DNA from: an uncultured Rhodoplanes sp.
GTDB lineage: Bacteria > Pseudomonadota > Alphaproteobacteria > Rhizobiales > Xanthobacteraceae
Assembly (NCBI GenBank): GCA_936924235.1
Contig: CAKZHN010000138.1
Coordinates: 1-8,754, forward strand
Direction of reading: 5' to 3'
Length of the DNA: 8,754 nucleotides
Shown here: in pieces, positions 1 to 5,483 of the stretch
Position numbering within the stretch: the first letter of the stretch is position 1
Layout: each line of letters begins with the position of its first letter
Position numbers and translations under genes: made by a program
Notes under the pieces: model-generated
Seen by the model: the letters and a program-made list of their open reading frames with translations, nothing else
Told to the model about the DNA's origin: nothing
Databases searched by the model: none

Positions 1-82
1 GAAGAGAAGGCGCCGCCCCAGCGCCGCACTTTGTCCGGGGCCGATGAATCACGCCCGTACCCCTGCAATGCGCGGCGCACAC

Positions 83-111
83 CTTTTGGCACCAGCGGCC
101 TCATGTATGAT
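83..111 (+). promoter_or_regulatory. Possible promoter of the SDR gene
   Basis: A TATGAT hexamer at 106-111 matches the sigma-70 -10 consensus in five of six positions and lies 27 bases before the ATG at 139. This would give a short leader holding only the ribosome binding site. The -35 region is weak: CTTTTG at 83-88 lies 17 bases upstream of the -10, but matches the consensus poorly. The rest of 1-138 shows no other feature I can support. Confidence 0.3.
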
Positions 112-138
112 CCGCGCCGCAAAGAAGGAGGACACTGA

Positions 139-918
139 ATGGATCTCGGAATCGCCGGCCGCAAGGCCATCGTCTGCGCCTCGAGCCGCGGGCTCGGGCG
201 CGCCTGCGCCATGCGGCTCGCCGAGGCCGGTTGCGAGGTGGTGGTCAATGGACTCGACGCCGCGCGGCTCGATGCCACGGCGGCCGACATCCGTGCCAAA
301 ACCGGAGCGAAGGTGATCGCGGTCGCCGCCAATGTCGGCACGCCCGAAGGCCAGGCCGCGCTGTTCGCCGCCTGCCCGGACCCCGACATTCTGGTCGCCA
401 ACAACGCCGGCCCGCCGTTCCGCGATTTCCGCGAGCTCGACCGCCAGAAGATGATCGACGGCGTGGTCGGCAACATGGTGGTGCCGATCGAGCTGATCCA
501 GAAGGCGATCGACCCGATGATCAAGAAAAAATTCGGCCGCATCGTCAACATCACCTCGGGCTCGGTGAAGATGCCGATCGGCGGGCTCGACCTGTCGTCG
601 GGCGCGCGCGCGGGCCTCACGGCGTTCCTCGCCGGCGTCGCCCGCACGGTGGCGCAGCACAACGTCACCATCAACTTCCTGCTGCCCGGCCCGTTCGACA
701 CCGACCGGCTGCGCTCCAACAACGAGCAGACCGCCAAGAAGCAGGGCATCAGCGTCGAGCAGGCCGCCGCGGCGCGGGCCGCCACGGTGCCGGCCAGGCG
801 GATCGGCCAACCGGACGAGTTCGGCGCCGCCTGCGCGTTCCTGTGCTCGTCCCATGCCGGCTTCATCACCGGGCAGAACCTGCTGATGGACGGCGGCATC
901 TTCCCGGGGGCGTTCTGA
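139..918 (+). CDS. Short-chain dehydrogenase/reductase (SDR)-like protein, FabG-like subgroup with degenerate catalytic motif
   Basis: This 259-residue protein has the normal length of a classical SDR and is probably cytoplasmic. The start is set by AAGGAGGA at 125-132, six bases before the ATG. The Rossmann core is recognisable. The glycine-rich loop reads CASSRGLG (13-20), with Cys-Ala replacing the usual Thr-Gly. NNAG (88-91) and a PGPFDTDR segment (183-190) follow, and the C-terminal half ends in GFITGQNLLMDGG (241-253), typical of 3-oxoacyl-ACP-reductase-like SDRs. The catalytic Ser is present (S140 in NITSGS). Where Tyr and Lys of YxxxK should stand, 13 and 17 residues further on, the sequence has S153 and R157. 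This resembles the known BKR-like SDR subgroup that lacks a perfect cofactor motif and catalytic tetrad. The substrate is unknown. An FAH-family gene follows on the same strand after 254 bases, which suggests carbon catabolism but is weak evidence. Confidence 0.9.
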   Translation: MDLGIAGRKAIVCASSRGLGRACAMRLAEAGCEVVVNGLDAARLDATAADIRAKTGAKVIAVAANVGTPEGQAALFAACPDPDILVANNAGPPFRDFRELDRQKMIDGVVGNMVVPIELIQKAIDPMIKKKFGRIVNITSGSVKMPIGGLDLSSGARAGLTAFLAGVARTVAQHNVTINFLLPGPFDTDRLRSNNEQTAKKQGISVEQAAAARAATVPARRIGQPDEFGAACAFLCSSHAGFITGQNLLMDGGIFPGAF

Positions 919-939
919 TTGGCCCTGCTCTATCAGCAC

Positions 940-1073
940 GTGTCCCGGGCGCAGCGCATCACGAAGTGGTGCGCTGCAGACCCGGGACCCCGGTTGCGAT
1001 CGACAGAAACCGGGATCCCGGGTCTGCGCCGCATCATTCCGCTTCGCTTCATGCTGCGTCGCGCCCGGGACAC
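940..1073. repeat. Large multi-armed palindromic intergenic element
   Basis: The stretch is built from nested inverted repeats. The outer arms at 940-966 and 1047-1073 match in about 23 of 27 positions and begin and end with GTGTCCCGGG / CCCGGGACAC. An inner hairpin pairs 976-995 with 1008-1027, with one mismatch in 20 and a 12-base loop. A further hairpin pairs 951-962 with 966-977 around the loop GAA, with one G-U pair. It lies just after the SDR stop codon and carries no open frame of interest and no U-tract. It resembles the REP-type or cruciform intergenic repeats of alphaproteobacteria. It could act as an mRNA stabiliser, an attenuator or a mobile palindrome; I cannot decide which from one copy. 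Confidence 0.75.
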
Positions 1074-1172
1074 AAGCCCAACCGACTTGCCCGGATGCTC
1101 ACAGCCAAGCATGATGCCGCATCACATTCGCCATCCCATTCCAAACCAAACACTGAGTAAGGGGGTACGCCC

Positions 1173-2024
1173 ATGAAGCTCGTCCGCTATGGCGCCGCAG
1201 GCAAGGAAAAGCCCGGCATCATCGACAAGAACGGCAAGATCCGCGACCTGTCGAAGATCGTCAAAGACATCGACGGCGAGGCACTGTCCCCGTCGGGCCT
1301 CGCCAAGATCAAGAAGGCCAACATCGACAAGCTGCCGCTGGTGAAGGGCAATCCCCGCCTCGGCTCCTGCGTCGCCAAGCCCTCTAACTTCATCGCCATC
1401 GGCCTGAACTATGCCGACCACGCGGCCGAGGCCGGCATGAAGATTCCGCCCGAGCCGATCATCTTCAACAAGGCGCCGAGCTGCGTCTGCGGGCCGAACG
1501 ACAACACCATCATCCCGAAGGACTCGACCAAGCTCGATTGGGAGATCGAGCTCGGCATCATCATCGGCAGCCGCGGCCGCTATCTGTCCAAGGAGCGGGC
1601 GATGAGCGTGGTGGCGGGCTACTGCCTGTCGAACGACGTCTCCGAGCGCGTGTTCCAGATCGAGCGCGCCGGCCAGTGGACCAAGGGCAAGGGCTGCGAA
1701 AGCTTCGGCCCGCTCGGCCCCTGGATGGTCACCAAGGACGAGATCAAGGACCCGCAGAACCTCAACATGGAGCTCACCGTCAACGGCGAGGTCCGGCAAC
1801 ATGGCAACACCAAGACGATGATCTTCGGCGTCGCCCATCTGGTGTGGGCCTGCTCGCAGTATTTCATCCTGGAGCCCGGCGACGTCATCATCACCGGCAC
1901 GCCGCCCGGCGTGGGGCTCGGCATGAAGCCCGAGCCGAAATTCCTGAAGGCCGGCGACGTCGTGCATCTGAAGATGGACAAGGTCGGCGAGCAGACCCAG
2001 AAGGTGGTCAAGGGCAAGTACTAA
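1173..2024 (+). CDS. Fumarylacetoacetate hydrolase (FAH) family protein
   Basis: The 283-residue protein has the usual length for the FAH/FAHD-type family, which cleaves C-C bonds in 2-oxo or diketo acids or isomerises and decarboxylates them with a bound Mg2+ or Mn2+. The variable N-terminal part (1-68) is followed by the catalytic domain: GLNYADHAAE (77-86), DWEIELG (122-128) with probable metal ligands E124 and E126, and ND-VSER (154-159) with the third ligand D155 at the family's usual 29-residue spacing. QWTKGKGCESFGPLGPW (168-184) and TGTPPGVG (241-248) complete the fold. No signal peptide is seen, so it should be cytoplasmic. AAGGGGG at 1159-1165 lies seven bases before the ATG. The closest named functions by motif are 2,4-diketo-3-deoxy-L-fuconate hydrolase, ureidoglycolate lyase-like and 5-carboxymethyl-2-hydroxymuconate isomerase-like enzymes; the sequence does not settle which. 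It is separated from the SDR gene by the palindromic element and ends in a shared terminator. Confidence 0.93.
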   Translation: MKLVRYGAAGKEKPGIIDKNGKIRDLSKIVKDIDGEALSPSGLAKIKKANIDKLPLVKGNPRLGSCVAKPSNFIAIGLNYADHAAEAGMKIPPEPIIFNKAPSCVCGPNDNTIIPKDSTKLDWEIELGIIIGSRGRYLSKERAMSVVAGYCLSNDVSERVFQIERAGQWTKGKGCESFGPLGPWMVTKDEIKDPQNLNMELTVNGEVRQHGNTKTMIFGVAHLVWACSQYFILEPGDVIITGTPPGVGLGMKPEPKFLKAGDVVHLKMDKVGEQTQKVVKGKY

Positions 2025-2070
2025 GTCTTGAAGGAAAAGCACTCAGCCTTACGGCGGGTCGCAAAAAGCA

Positions 2071-2096
2071 AAGCCCCGGGTTCACACCCGGGGCTT
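2071..2096. terminator. Bidirectional rho-independent terminator between convergent genes
   Basis: A perfect 11-bp stem (2071-2081 with 2086-2096) built on AAGCCCCGGGT encloses the loop TCAC. Read on the minus strand, the stem is followed by TTTGCTTTTT, a good U-tract, so it most clearly ends the minus-strand outer-membrane gene if that transcript runs past 2133. On the plus strand it sits 46 bases after the FAH stop codon and is followed by a weaker CGTGTTT tail. Confidence 0.8.
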
Positions 2097-2132
2097 CGTG
2101 TTTCTCGGCTCTTCGTGCCGCGATCAGACCGC

Positions 2133-2831
2133 TCAGTAGCGGCTGAAGATCGGGCCGGAGAATTTGTAGTTGAGGCCGGCGCGGACCACGTTCTCCTTGA
2201 AGGAGACGTTGTCGACCACGGCGCCGCCCGAGCAGGAGATGCCGCAGTTGAATTTGCCGAGATCGACATAGAGATATTCGATCTTGGCCGACCAGTTGCC
2301 GAGGAAGGCGTATTCGACGCCGCCGCCGACCGTCCAGCCAACCTGATTGTTGCTGTCGCCAGGCGCCGCCGGGTTGTTGCTCTTGGCCTGGATGCGGCCG
2401 AAGGCGCCGCCGCCGGTGAAGTACGGCAGCCAGCGGTCGAAGGCGTAGCCGATGCGGCCTCTCGCCGTCGCGAGCCAATGCTCCTTGGTCCGGCAGGTGA
2501 AGGCGCCGCAGGCGACGGTGTCGGCCACATCGGCCCAGTCGAAGTCGCCTTCCAGGCCCCAGACCCACGAGCCGGTCTGGTAGTTGTAGCCAACCGTGCC
2601 GCCGGCCAGCCAACCCTTCGGCTTCGGCGAAACCGCCGGAATATCCCAGTTCGAAGTGCCCCAGGCGTAGCCGCCGTTCACACCGGCGTAGAAGCCGGTC
2701 CAGTTGTAGTAGGCCACCACCGAGCGCGGTCCTTTATAGACCGGCTGCGGGATGTCCGCCGCCTGTGCAGAGAACGAGGTCGCCAGCAAAGTCAGTGCTG
2801 CGACACCCGCCCCGAGAAGCTTGAATCTCAT
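2133..2831 (-). CDS. Outer-membrane beta-barrel protein, Omp25/31-like (paralogue 1)
   Basis: This 232-residue protein fits the small porin-like or OmpA-type eight-stranded barrel family of alphaproteobacteria. The chosen ATG (2829-2831) begins a clean Sec signal peptide, MRFKLLGAGVAALTLLATSF through SAQA, with cleavage expected after A24. GGGAGA at 2838-2843 lies six bases upstream. The frame stays open 25 codons further upstream to 2906, but that extension is polar and would bury the signal peptide. The mature protein carries YYNWTGFYAGVNGGYAWG (41-58), GYNYQTGSWVWGLEGD (81-96), ARGRIGYAFDRWLPY (123-137) and GVEYAFLGNWSAKIEY (171-186), and ends with an aromatic Tyr as barrel proteins usually do. 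Two cysteine pairs (C108/C113 and C196/C200) fall where surface loops are expected. The next gene upstream is a clear paralogue. The role is probably structural or in permeability; no substrate can be named. Confidence 0.9.
   Translation of the reverse strand: MRFKLLGAGVAALTLLATSFSAQAADIPQPVYKGPRSVVAYYNWTGFYAGVNGGYAWGTSNWDIPAVSPKPKGWLAGGTVGYNYQTGSWVWGLEGDFDWADVADTVACGAFTCRTKEHWLATARGRIGYAFDRWLPYFTGGGAFGRIQAKSNNPAAPGDSNNQVGWTVGGGVEYAFLGNWSAKIEYLYVDLGKFNCGISCSGGAVVDNVSFKENVVRAGLNYKFSGPIFSRY
2283..2318 (-). repeat. 36-bp exact repeat, copy 1 (in paralogue 1)
   Basis: These 36 bases are identical to 3481-3516 in the neighbouring paralogue, in the same orientation and 1198 bp away. They encode the conserved barrel segment VEYAFLGNWSAK. 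The exact DNA identity inside otherwise diverged genes is long enough to support recombination. Confidence 0.85.
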
Positions 2832-2886
2832 TTGTCGTCTCCCATCCGTGCGACGTGGATTGTTGACCGCGGTCGCCGGTGCCCAA

Positions 2887-2897
2887 CGCACCGTGCG
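2887..2897 (-). promoter_or_regulatory. Shared palindrome, copy 1, upstream of paralogue 1
   Basis: CGCACCGTGCG is an 11-base palindrome of two 5-base arms around one central base. It lies 55 bases upstream of the paralogue 1 start codon. The same 11 bases occur 52 bases upstream of the paralogue 2 start codon. Conserved flanking bases on the minus strand (GAGT-A/T-CG) extend the match. It could be an operator or a leader-RNA element. Confidence 0.4.
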
Positions 2898-2964
2898 CGA
2901 ACTCACGCTTGGACTTGTTCACATTTGACTTGGGAACAACTGGAGTCGCGGCACGCAGGCGAGC

Positions 2965-2975
2965 CGCACGGTGCG
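2965..2975 (+). promoter_or_regulatory. Shared palindrome, extra copy further upstream
   Basis: CGCACGGTGCG is the reverse complement of the copy at 2887-2897, 78 bp away centre to centre. Here the symmetry extends to 13 bases, with an added C and G at the ends. A second half of a paired operator is one possible reading. Confidence 0.35.
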
Positions 2976-3114
2976 GTCACCGAAACGCGAGGCTGCTGCT
3001 GGAGGAGCACACGCAGCAAACCCGAGCGACGTAGGCTGGCTCTGTGGGTAACCGCCGCCCCTTCCGTGATCAGCGGGGAAAACGTCCGCAAAGCCAAACG
3101 AATCAGTTGACTCG

Positions 3115-3129
3115 TTAACTGCACATTAA
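3115..3129 (-). promoter_or_regulatory. Candidate CtrA binding site (TTAA-N7-TTAAC)
   Basis: On the minus strand the bases read TTAA, seven bases, TTAAC, the full consensus for the alphaproteobacterial cell-cycle regulator CtrA. The site is AT-rich inside a GC-rich region. It lies about 285-300 bases upstream of the paralogue 1 start codon, so it would act only if the transcript has a long leader. A ten-base piece of it, CAGTTAACGA, recurs on the plus strand at 4221-4230 upstream of paralogue 2. Confidence 0.35.
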
Positions 3130-3249
3130 GGAACGGACCAAGGCAAGCAAGGCTCGCACGATATGCCCGGCTTTTTGGGGGACCAATTCAAGACGGTGTG
3201 GCGCGGCCGCAACAACCCGGAGCGCAAAACAAAGCACCCGCCAAAGCAA

Positions 3250-3275
3250 AAGCCCCGGGCCGAGGCCCGGGGCTT
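3250..3275 (-). terminator. Rho-independent terminator of outer-membrane paralogue 2
   Basis: An 11-bp stem (3250-3260 with 3265-3275) built on AAGCCCCGGGC closes a four-base loop. On the minus strand the stem is followed by TTTGCTTTGG. It lies 61 bases past the stop codon of paralogue 2 and has the same stem core as the terminator at 2071-2096. Confidence 0.75.
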
Positions 3276-3336
3276 GGGGGAATGCGGACCTTCTGTCCGC
3301 GAAACGCTGCCCGCCGGTGACGACGAGCGACGATTC

Positions 3337-4041
3337 TCAGTAGCGCGAGTAGATCGGGCCCGAGAACTTGTAGTTCAGGCCGGCCTTGACGGTGTCGAAC
3401 GGCATCGAGTACGGCACGTCGATGGTGCAGGTCGACGCCGAGCAATGCGCGGTGCCGAGGTCGTAGTGCATGTATTCGAGCTTGGCCGACCAGTTGCCGA
3501 GGAAGGCGTATTCGACACCGGCGCCCGCCGCCCAGCCGAGCTGGGTGTGCGATTCGTTGCCGCCGGACGGCCGCATGAACTTCATGTCGCCGAAAGCTGC
3601 GCCGCCGGTGACGTAGGGGAGCCAGCGGTCGAAGGCATAGCCGATACGACCGCGAGCGGTGCCGACCCAGCGCAAGCTGATATCGCAGCCCGCCGCGGCG
3701 CAAAGCGTCTGGTCATTGCCCTTGATGTTGGCCCAGTCGATATCGCCTTCGAGGCCCCACACCCAGGAGCCCATCTGATAGTTGTAGCCGAGCGTGGCGC
3801 CGGCCAGCCAACCCTTGGCGTTCGTCTTGAACGCACCACCGGTCACCGTGGCCGAAGCGTCGCCCCAGCCGTAGCCACCGTTGATACCAGCGTAGAAGCC
3901 GGTCCAGTTGTAATACGACACCACCGAACGCGGCGGCGCCTTGTAGTAGCCCTTGACCGGCATGTCCGCCGCGCTGGCGGCGAGCGAGGTGGCAGCCAGT
4001 GCCAGCGTCGCGATGCCCATCTTGGTGAACTTGGAAATCAT
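3337..4041 (-). CDS. Outer-membrane beta-barrel protein, Omp25/31-like (paralogue 2)
   Basis: The 234-residue protein has a Sec signal peptide (MISKFTKMGIATLALAATSL through AASA, cleavage after A24) with GGGAGAG at 4048-4054, six bases before the ATG. It aligns along its whole length with the neighbouring protein at 2133-2831. It shares YYNWTGFYAG-x-NGGY-x-WG (44-60), GYNYQ-x-GSWVWGLEGD (85-100), ARGRIGYAFDRWLPY (129-143), GVEYAFLGNWSAK-x-EY (175-190) and the C-terminal GLNYKFSGPI-x-SRY. Both cysteine pairs are kept (C114/C119, C200/C205), although the loop sequences around them differ, which argues for selected disulfides in surface loops. The two genes look like an old tandem duplication, each with its own terminator. 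Expected location is the outer membrane; ligand or transported solute cannot be inferred. Confidence 0.92.
   Translation of the reverse strand: MISKFTKMGIATLALAATSLAASAADMPVKGYYKAPPRSVVSYYNWTGFYAGINGGYGWGDASATVTGGAFKTNAKGWLAGATLGYNYQMGSWVWGLEGDIDWANIKGNDQTLCAAAGCDISLRWVGTARGRIGYAFDRWLPYVTGGAAFGDMKFMRPSGGNESHTQLGWAAGAGVEYAFLGNWSAKLEYMHYDLGTAHCSASTCTIDVPYSMPFDTVKAGLNYKFSGPIYSRY
3481..3516 (-). repeat. 36-bp exact repeat, copy 2 (in paralogue 2)
   Basis: This is identical to 2283-2318 in the same orientation and encodes the same barrel segment. The copies differ immediately outside these limits. Confidence 0.85.
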
Positions 4042-4093
4042 AATGCCCTCTCCCCTGGGGGTTGGATTGCGGTCGCATCGAGTTCAGTGATCG

Positions 4094-4104
4094 CGCACCG
4101 TGCG
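4094..4104 (-). promoter_or_regulatory. Shared palindrome upstream of paralogue 2
   Basis: CGCACCGTGCG here is identical to 2887-2897 and sits at nearly the same distance from its start codon (52 against 55 bases). The sequence around it is otherwise largely diverged between the two paralogues. Confidence 0.4.
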
Positions 4105-4307
4105 TACTCGCGCGCCTGCAACGATCTCACGCATCACGCATGGAACTGACCGGACAACACGCAACTGGCTTCGACACCGAGGGCCCAATGGCCCCCGCCC
4201 GGCAAACAGCCGAAGCGTTTCAGTTAACGAATTTGCACCGGACATGGTTAATGGCCGGTAAACTCCTTGGCGGTTCTGAGATTTGCCGGCGAAAAAGAAC
4301 ACGAAGA

Positions 4308-4332
4308 AGCCCCGGGTGTGGCATCCGGGACT
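4308..4332 (-). terminator. Probable terminator after the TRAP binding-protein gene
   Basis: A stem pairs 4308-4316 with 4324-4332, with one mismatch and one G-U pair, around a seven-base loop. On the minus strand it is followed by CTTCTTCGTG and then TTCTTTTTC. It lies about 40 bases past the gene's stop codon and again contains AAGCCCCGGG. It is weaker than the other two terminators. Confidence 0.55.
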
Positions 4333-4370
4333 CAGTCGTTCCTATCGATCGGGTGGAGCCTGGAAGCCGC

Positions 4371-5450
4371 CTACCCTTCGCGCGCTTCCAGCACCGATTT
4401 GAGCGAGATCTTCGACCACGCTCCGGCGCGCTCGCGGAACGCCGCGTACGAATCGTAGACCTTGCGCGTCGCGGCGTTGCGGCTGCCGAGCTCGTTCAGC
4501 ACGTCGGCGCTGGTGGTGCGCGCCGCGGCGATCACCTCCTGCGGGAAGGCGCGAAGCTGCACGCTGTGCTGGCCGGTCAGCGCCGACAGCGCCTCGGTGT
4601 TAAGCCGCTCCATCTCGGCCAACGCAAAGTTTGCTTCGGCCGCGCAAGCATGCGCGACAATCGCCTTGAGCTCGGCGTCGAGCGCATTCCAGGCGTTGAG
4701 CGAGACGATGCACTCGCCGGTGCCGTTCGGCTTGTTGAAGCCCGGATAGTAGTAGAACGGCGCGACACGATAGAGGCCGAGCGCGATGTCGGTGCCGGGC
4801 CCGACGAACTCCACGGCGTCGATCACGCCGGACTGCAGGCTCGTGAGAATCTCGGCGGGCGGCGTGGTCTGCGGCGTGGCACCGAGCCTTCGATAGACTT
4901 CGCCACCGAGACCGAGCGAGCGGATCTTCATGCCGCCGAGGTCAGCGCGGCCTTTCACCTCGCGGCGAAACCAGCCGCCCATGCAGACGCCGGTGTTGCC
5001 GCCCATGAACGGCTTCACGCCGAACGGCGCGTAAAGCTCGTCCCACAGCGCCTGGCCGCCGCCGGCATCGATCCAGGCGACATGCTCGCCGGGCGTGAGC
5101 CCGAACGGCACCGTGGTGAAGAACGCCGCGGCCGGCATCTTGCCCTGCCAATAGAACGACGCGGTGTGGCCGATCTCGGCGACGCCGCCGCCGACCGCGT
5201 CGAGCACCTCGAAGGCCGGCACGATCTCTCCCGCCGCATGCACCGCGATGTCGAGCCTGCCGCCGGACAGCGTACGGATGCGCTCGGCGACGCGCTCGGC
5301 CGACATGCCTGGACCGGGCAGCCGCTTCGGCCACGACGTCACCATCTTCCAGCGCTTGGCCTGCGCCAGTGCGAGCGAGGGTGCCGCGAGCGCGCCTGCG
5401 GCGCCTGCTGCTGCGGCCCGGGCGAGCTTTCGTCGCGTGATGTTGGGCAT
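4371..5450 (-). CDS. TRAP transporter substrate-binding protein, DctP family (TakP-like), Tat-exported
   Basis: This 359-residue protein has the length of a periplasmic TRAP receptor. It starts with a twin-arginine signal: TRRKLAR (5-11), an alanine-rich hydrophobic stretch and a likely cleavage near ALAQA (27-31). The mature part opens with RWKMVTSWPKRLPGPG (33-48), typical of the TakP-like branch that binds 2-oxo acids and related carboxylates. It carries the conserved binding arginine in MKIRSLG (R177), DAVEFVGPG (211-219) and FNKPNGTGE (238-246). AGGGAGG at 5457-5463, six bases before the ATG, fixes the start. TakP-type proteins usually have Trp after the Glu of DAxE; here it is F215, so ligand preference may differ. 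No DctQ or DctM membrane subunit is in the window. The gene begins 33 bases after thiD on the same strand with no terminator between, so it may be the last gene of the thiamine operon. Substrate unknown. Confidence 0.9.
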   Translation of the reverse strand: MPNITRRKLARAAAAGAAGALAAPSLALAQAKRWKMVTSWPKRLPGPGMSAERVAERIRTLSGGRLDIAVHAAGEIVPAFEVLDAVGGGVAEIGHTASFYWQGKMPAAAFFTTVPFGLTPGEHVAWIDAGGGQALWDELYAPFGVKPFMGGNTGVCMGGWFRREVKGRADLGGMKIRSLGLGGEVYRRLGATPQTTPPAEILTSLQSGVIDAVEFVGPGTDIALGLYRVAPFYYYPGFNKPNGTGECIVSLNAWNALDAELKAIVAHACAAEANFALAEMERLNTEALSALTGQHSVQLRAFPQEVIAAARTTSADVLNELGSRNAATRKVYDSYAAFRERAGAWSKISLKSVLEAREG

Positions 5451-5483
5451 GAACGACCTCCCTGTTCGTGGTGCGCGAAGCGC

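Larger units (their letters stand above)
2832..3336. other. Intergenic region upstream of outer-membrane paralogue 1
   Basis: About 505 bases without a convincing gene separate the two outer-membrane genes. From left to right the region holds the ribosome binding site of paralogue 1 (2838-2843), two copies of an 11-bp palindrome (2887-2897 and 2965-2975) and an inverted repeat TTGTTC/GAACAA (2915-2920 and 2934-2939, 13-base spacer). Then come a CtrA-like TTAA-N7-TTAA site (3115-3129) and the terminator of paralogue 2 (3250-3275). A long leader or distal promoter for paralogue 1 is likely, but I see no clean -35/-10 pair. The short open frames across it have no recognisable product. Confidence 0.6.
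4042..4370. other. Intergenic region upstream of outer-membrane paralogue 2
   Basis: About 329 bases lie between the start of paralogue 2 and the end of the TRAP binding-protein gene. The region holds the ribosome binding site (4048-4054), the shared palindrome (4094-4104), an AT-rich patch with two TTAA motifs (4224-4227 and 4248-4251, spaced 20 apart, so not a CtrA site) and the putative TRAP-gene terminator. The promoter of paralogue 2 should be here. TTGTCC on the minus strand near 4150 is a possible -35, but no convincing -10 follows it. Confidence 0.55.

Noticed and set aside
49..939. Open frame of 296 codons on the minus strand opposite the SDR gene
   Set aside because: It is a GC-rich shadow of the SDR gene, full of Arg, Gly and Ala with no family motif, while the plus strand has clear SDR motifs and a strong ribosome binding site.
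2832..2906. Longer start for outer-membrane paralogue 1
   Set aside because: It would put 25 polar residues ahead of a complete signal peptide. The internal ATG has a good ribosome binding site, and the paralogue starts at the equivalent place.
2028..3110. Plus-strand open frame of 360 codons opposite outer-membrane paralogue 1
   Set aside because: It is antisense to a gene with a clear signal peptide and barrel motifs, and it starts inside the shared terminator region.
4224..4251. Second CtrA site upstream of outer-membrane paralogue 2
   Set aside because: The two TTAA motifs are 20 bases apart, not seven, so the consensus is not met.
5471..5482. Terminator between thiD and the TRAP gene
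   Set aside because: Only a four-bp GCGC stem with a TTC loop is present and no U-tract follows, so it is unlikely to stop transcription.
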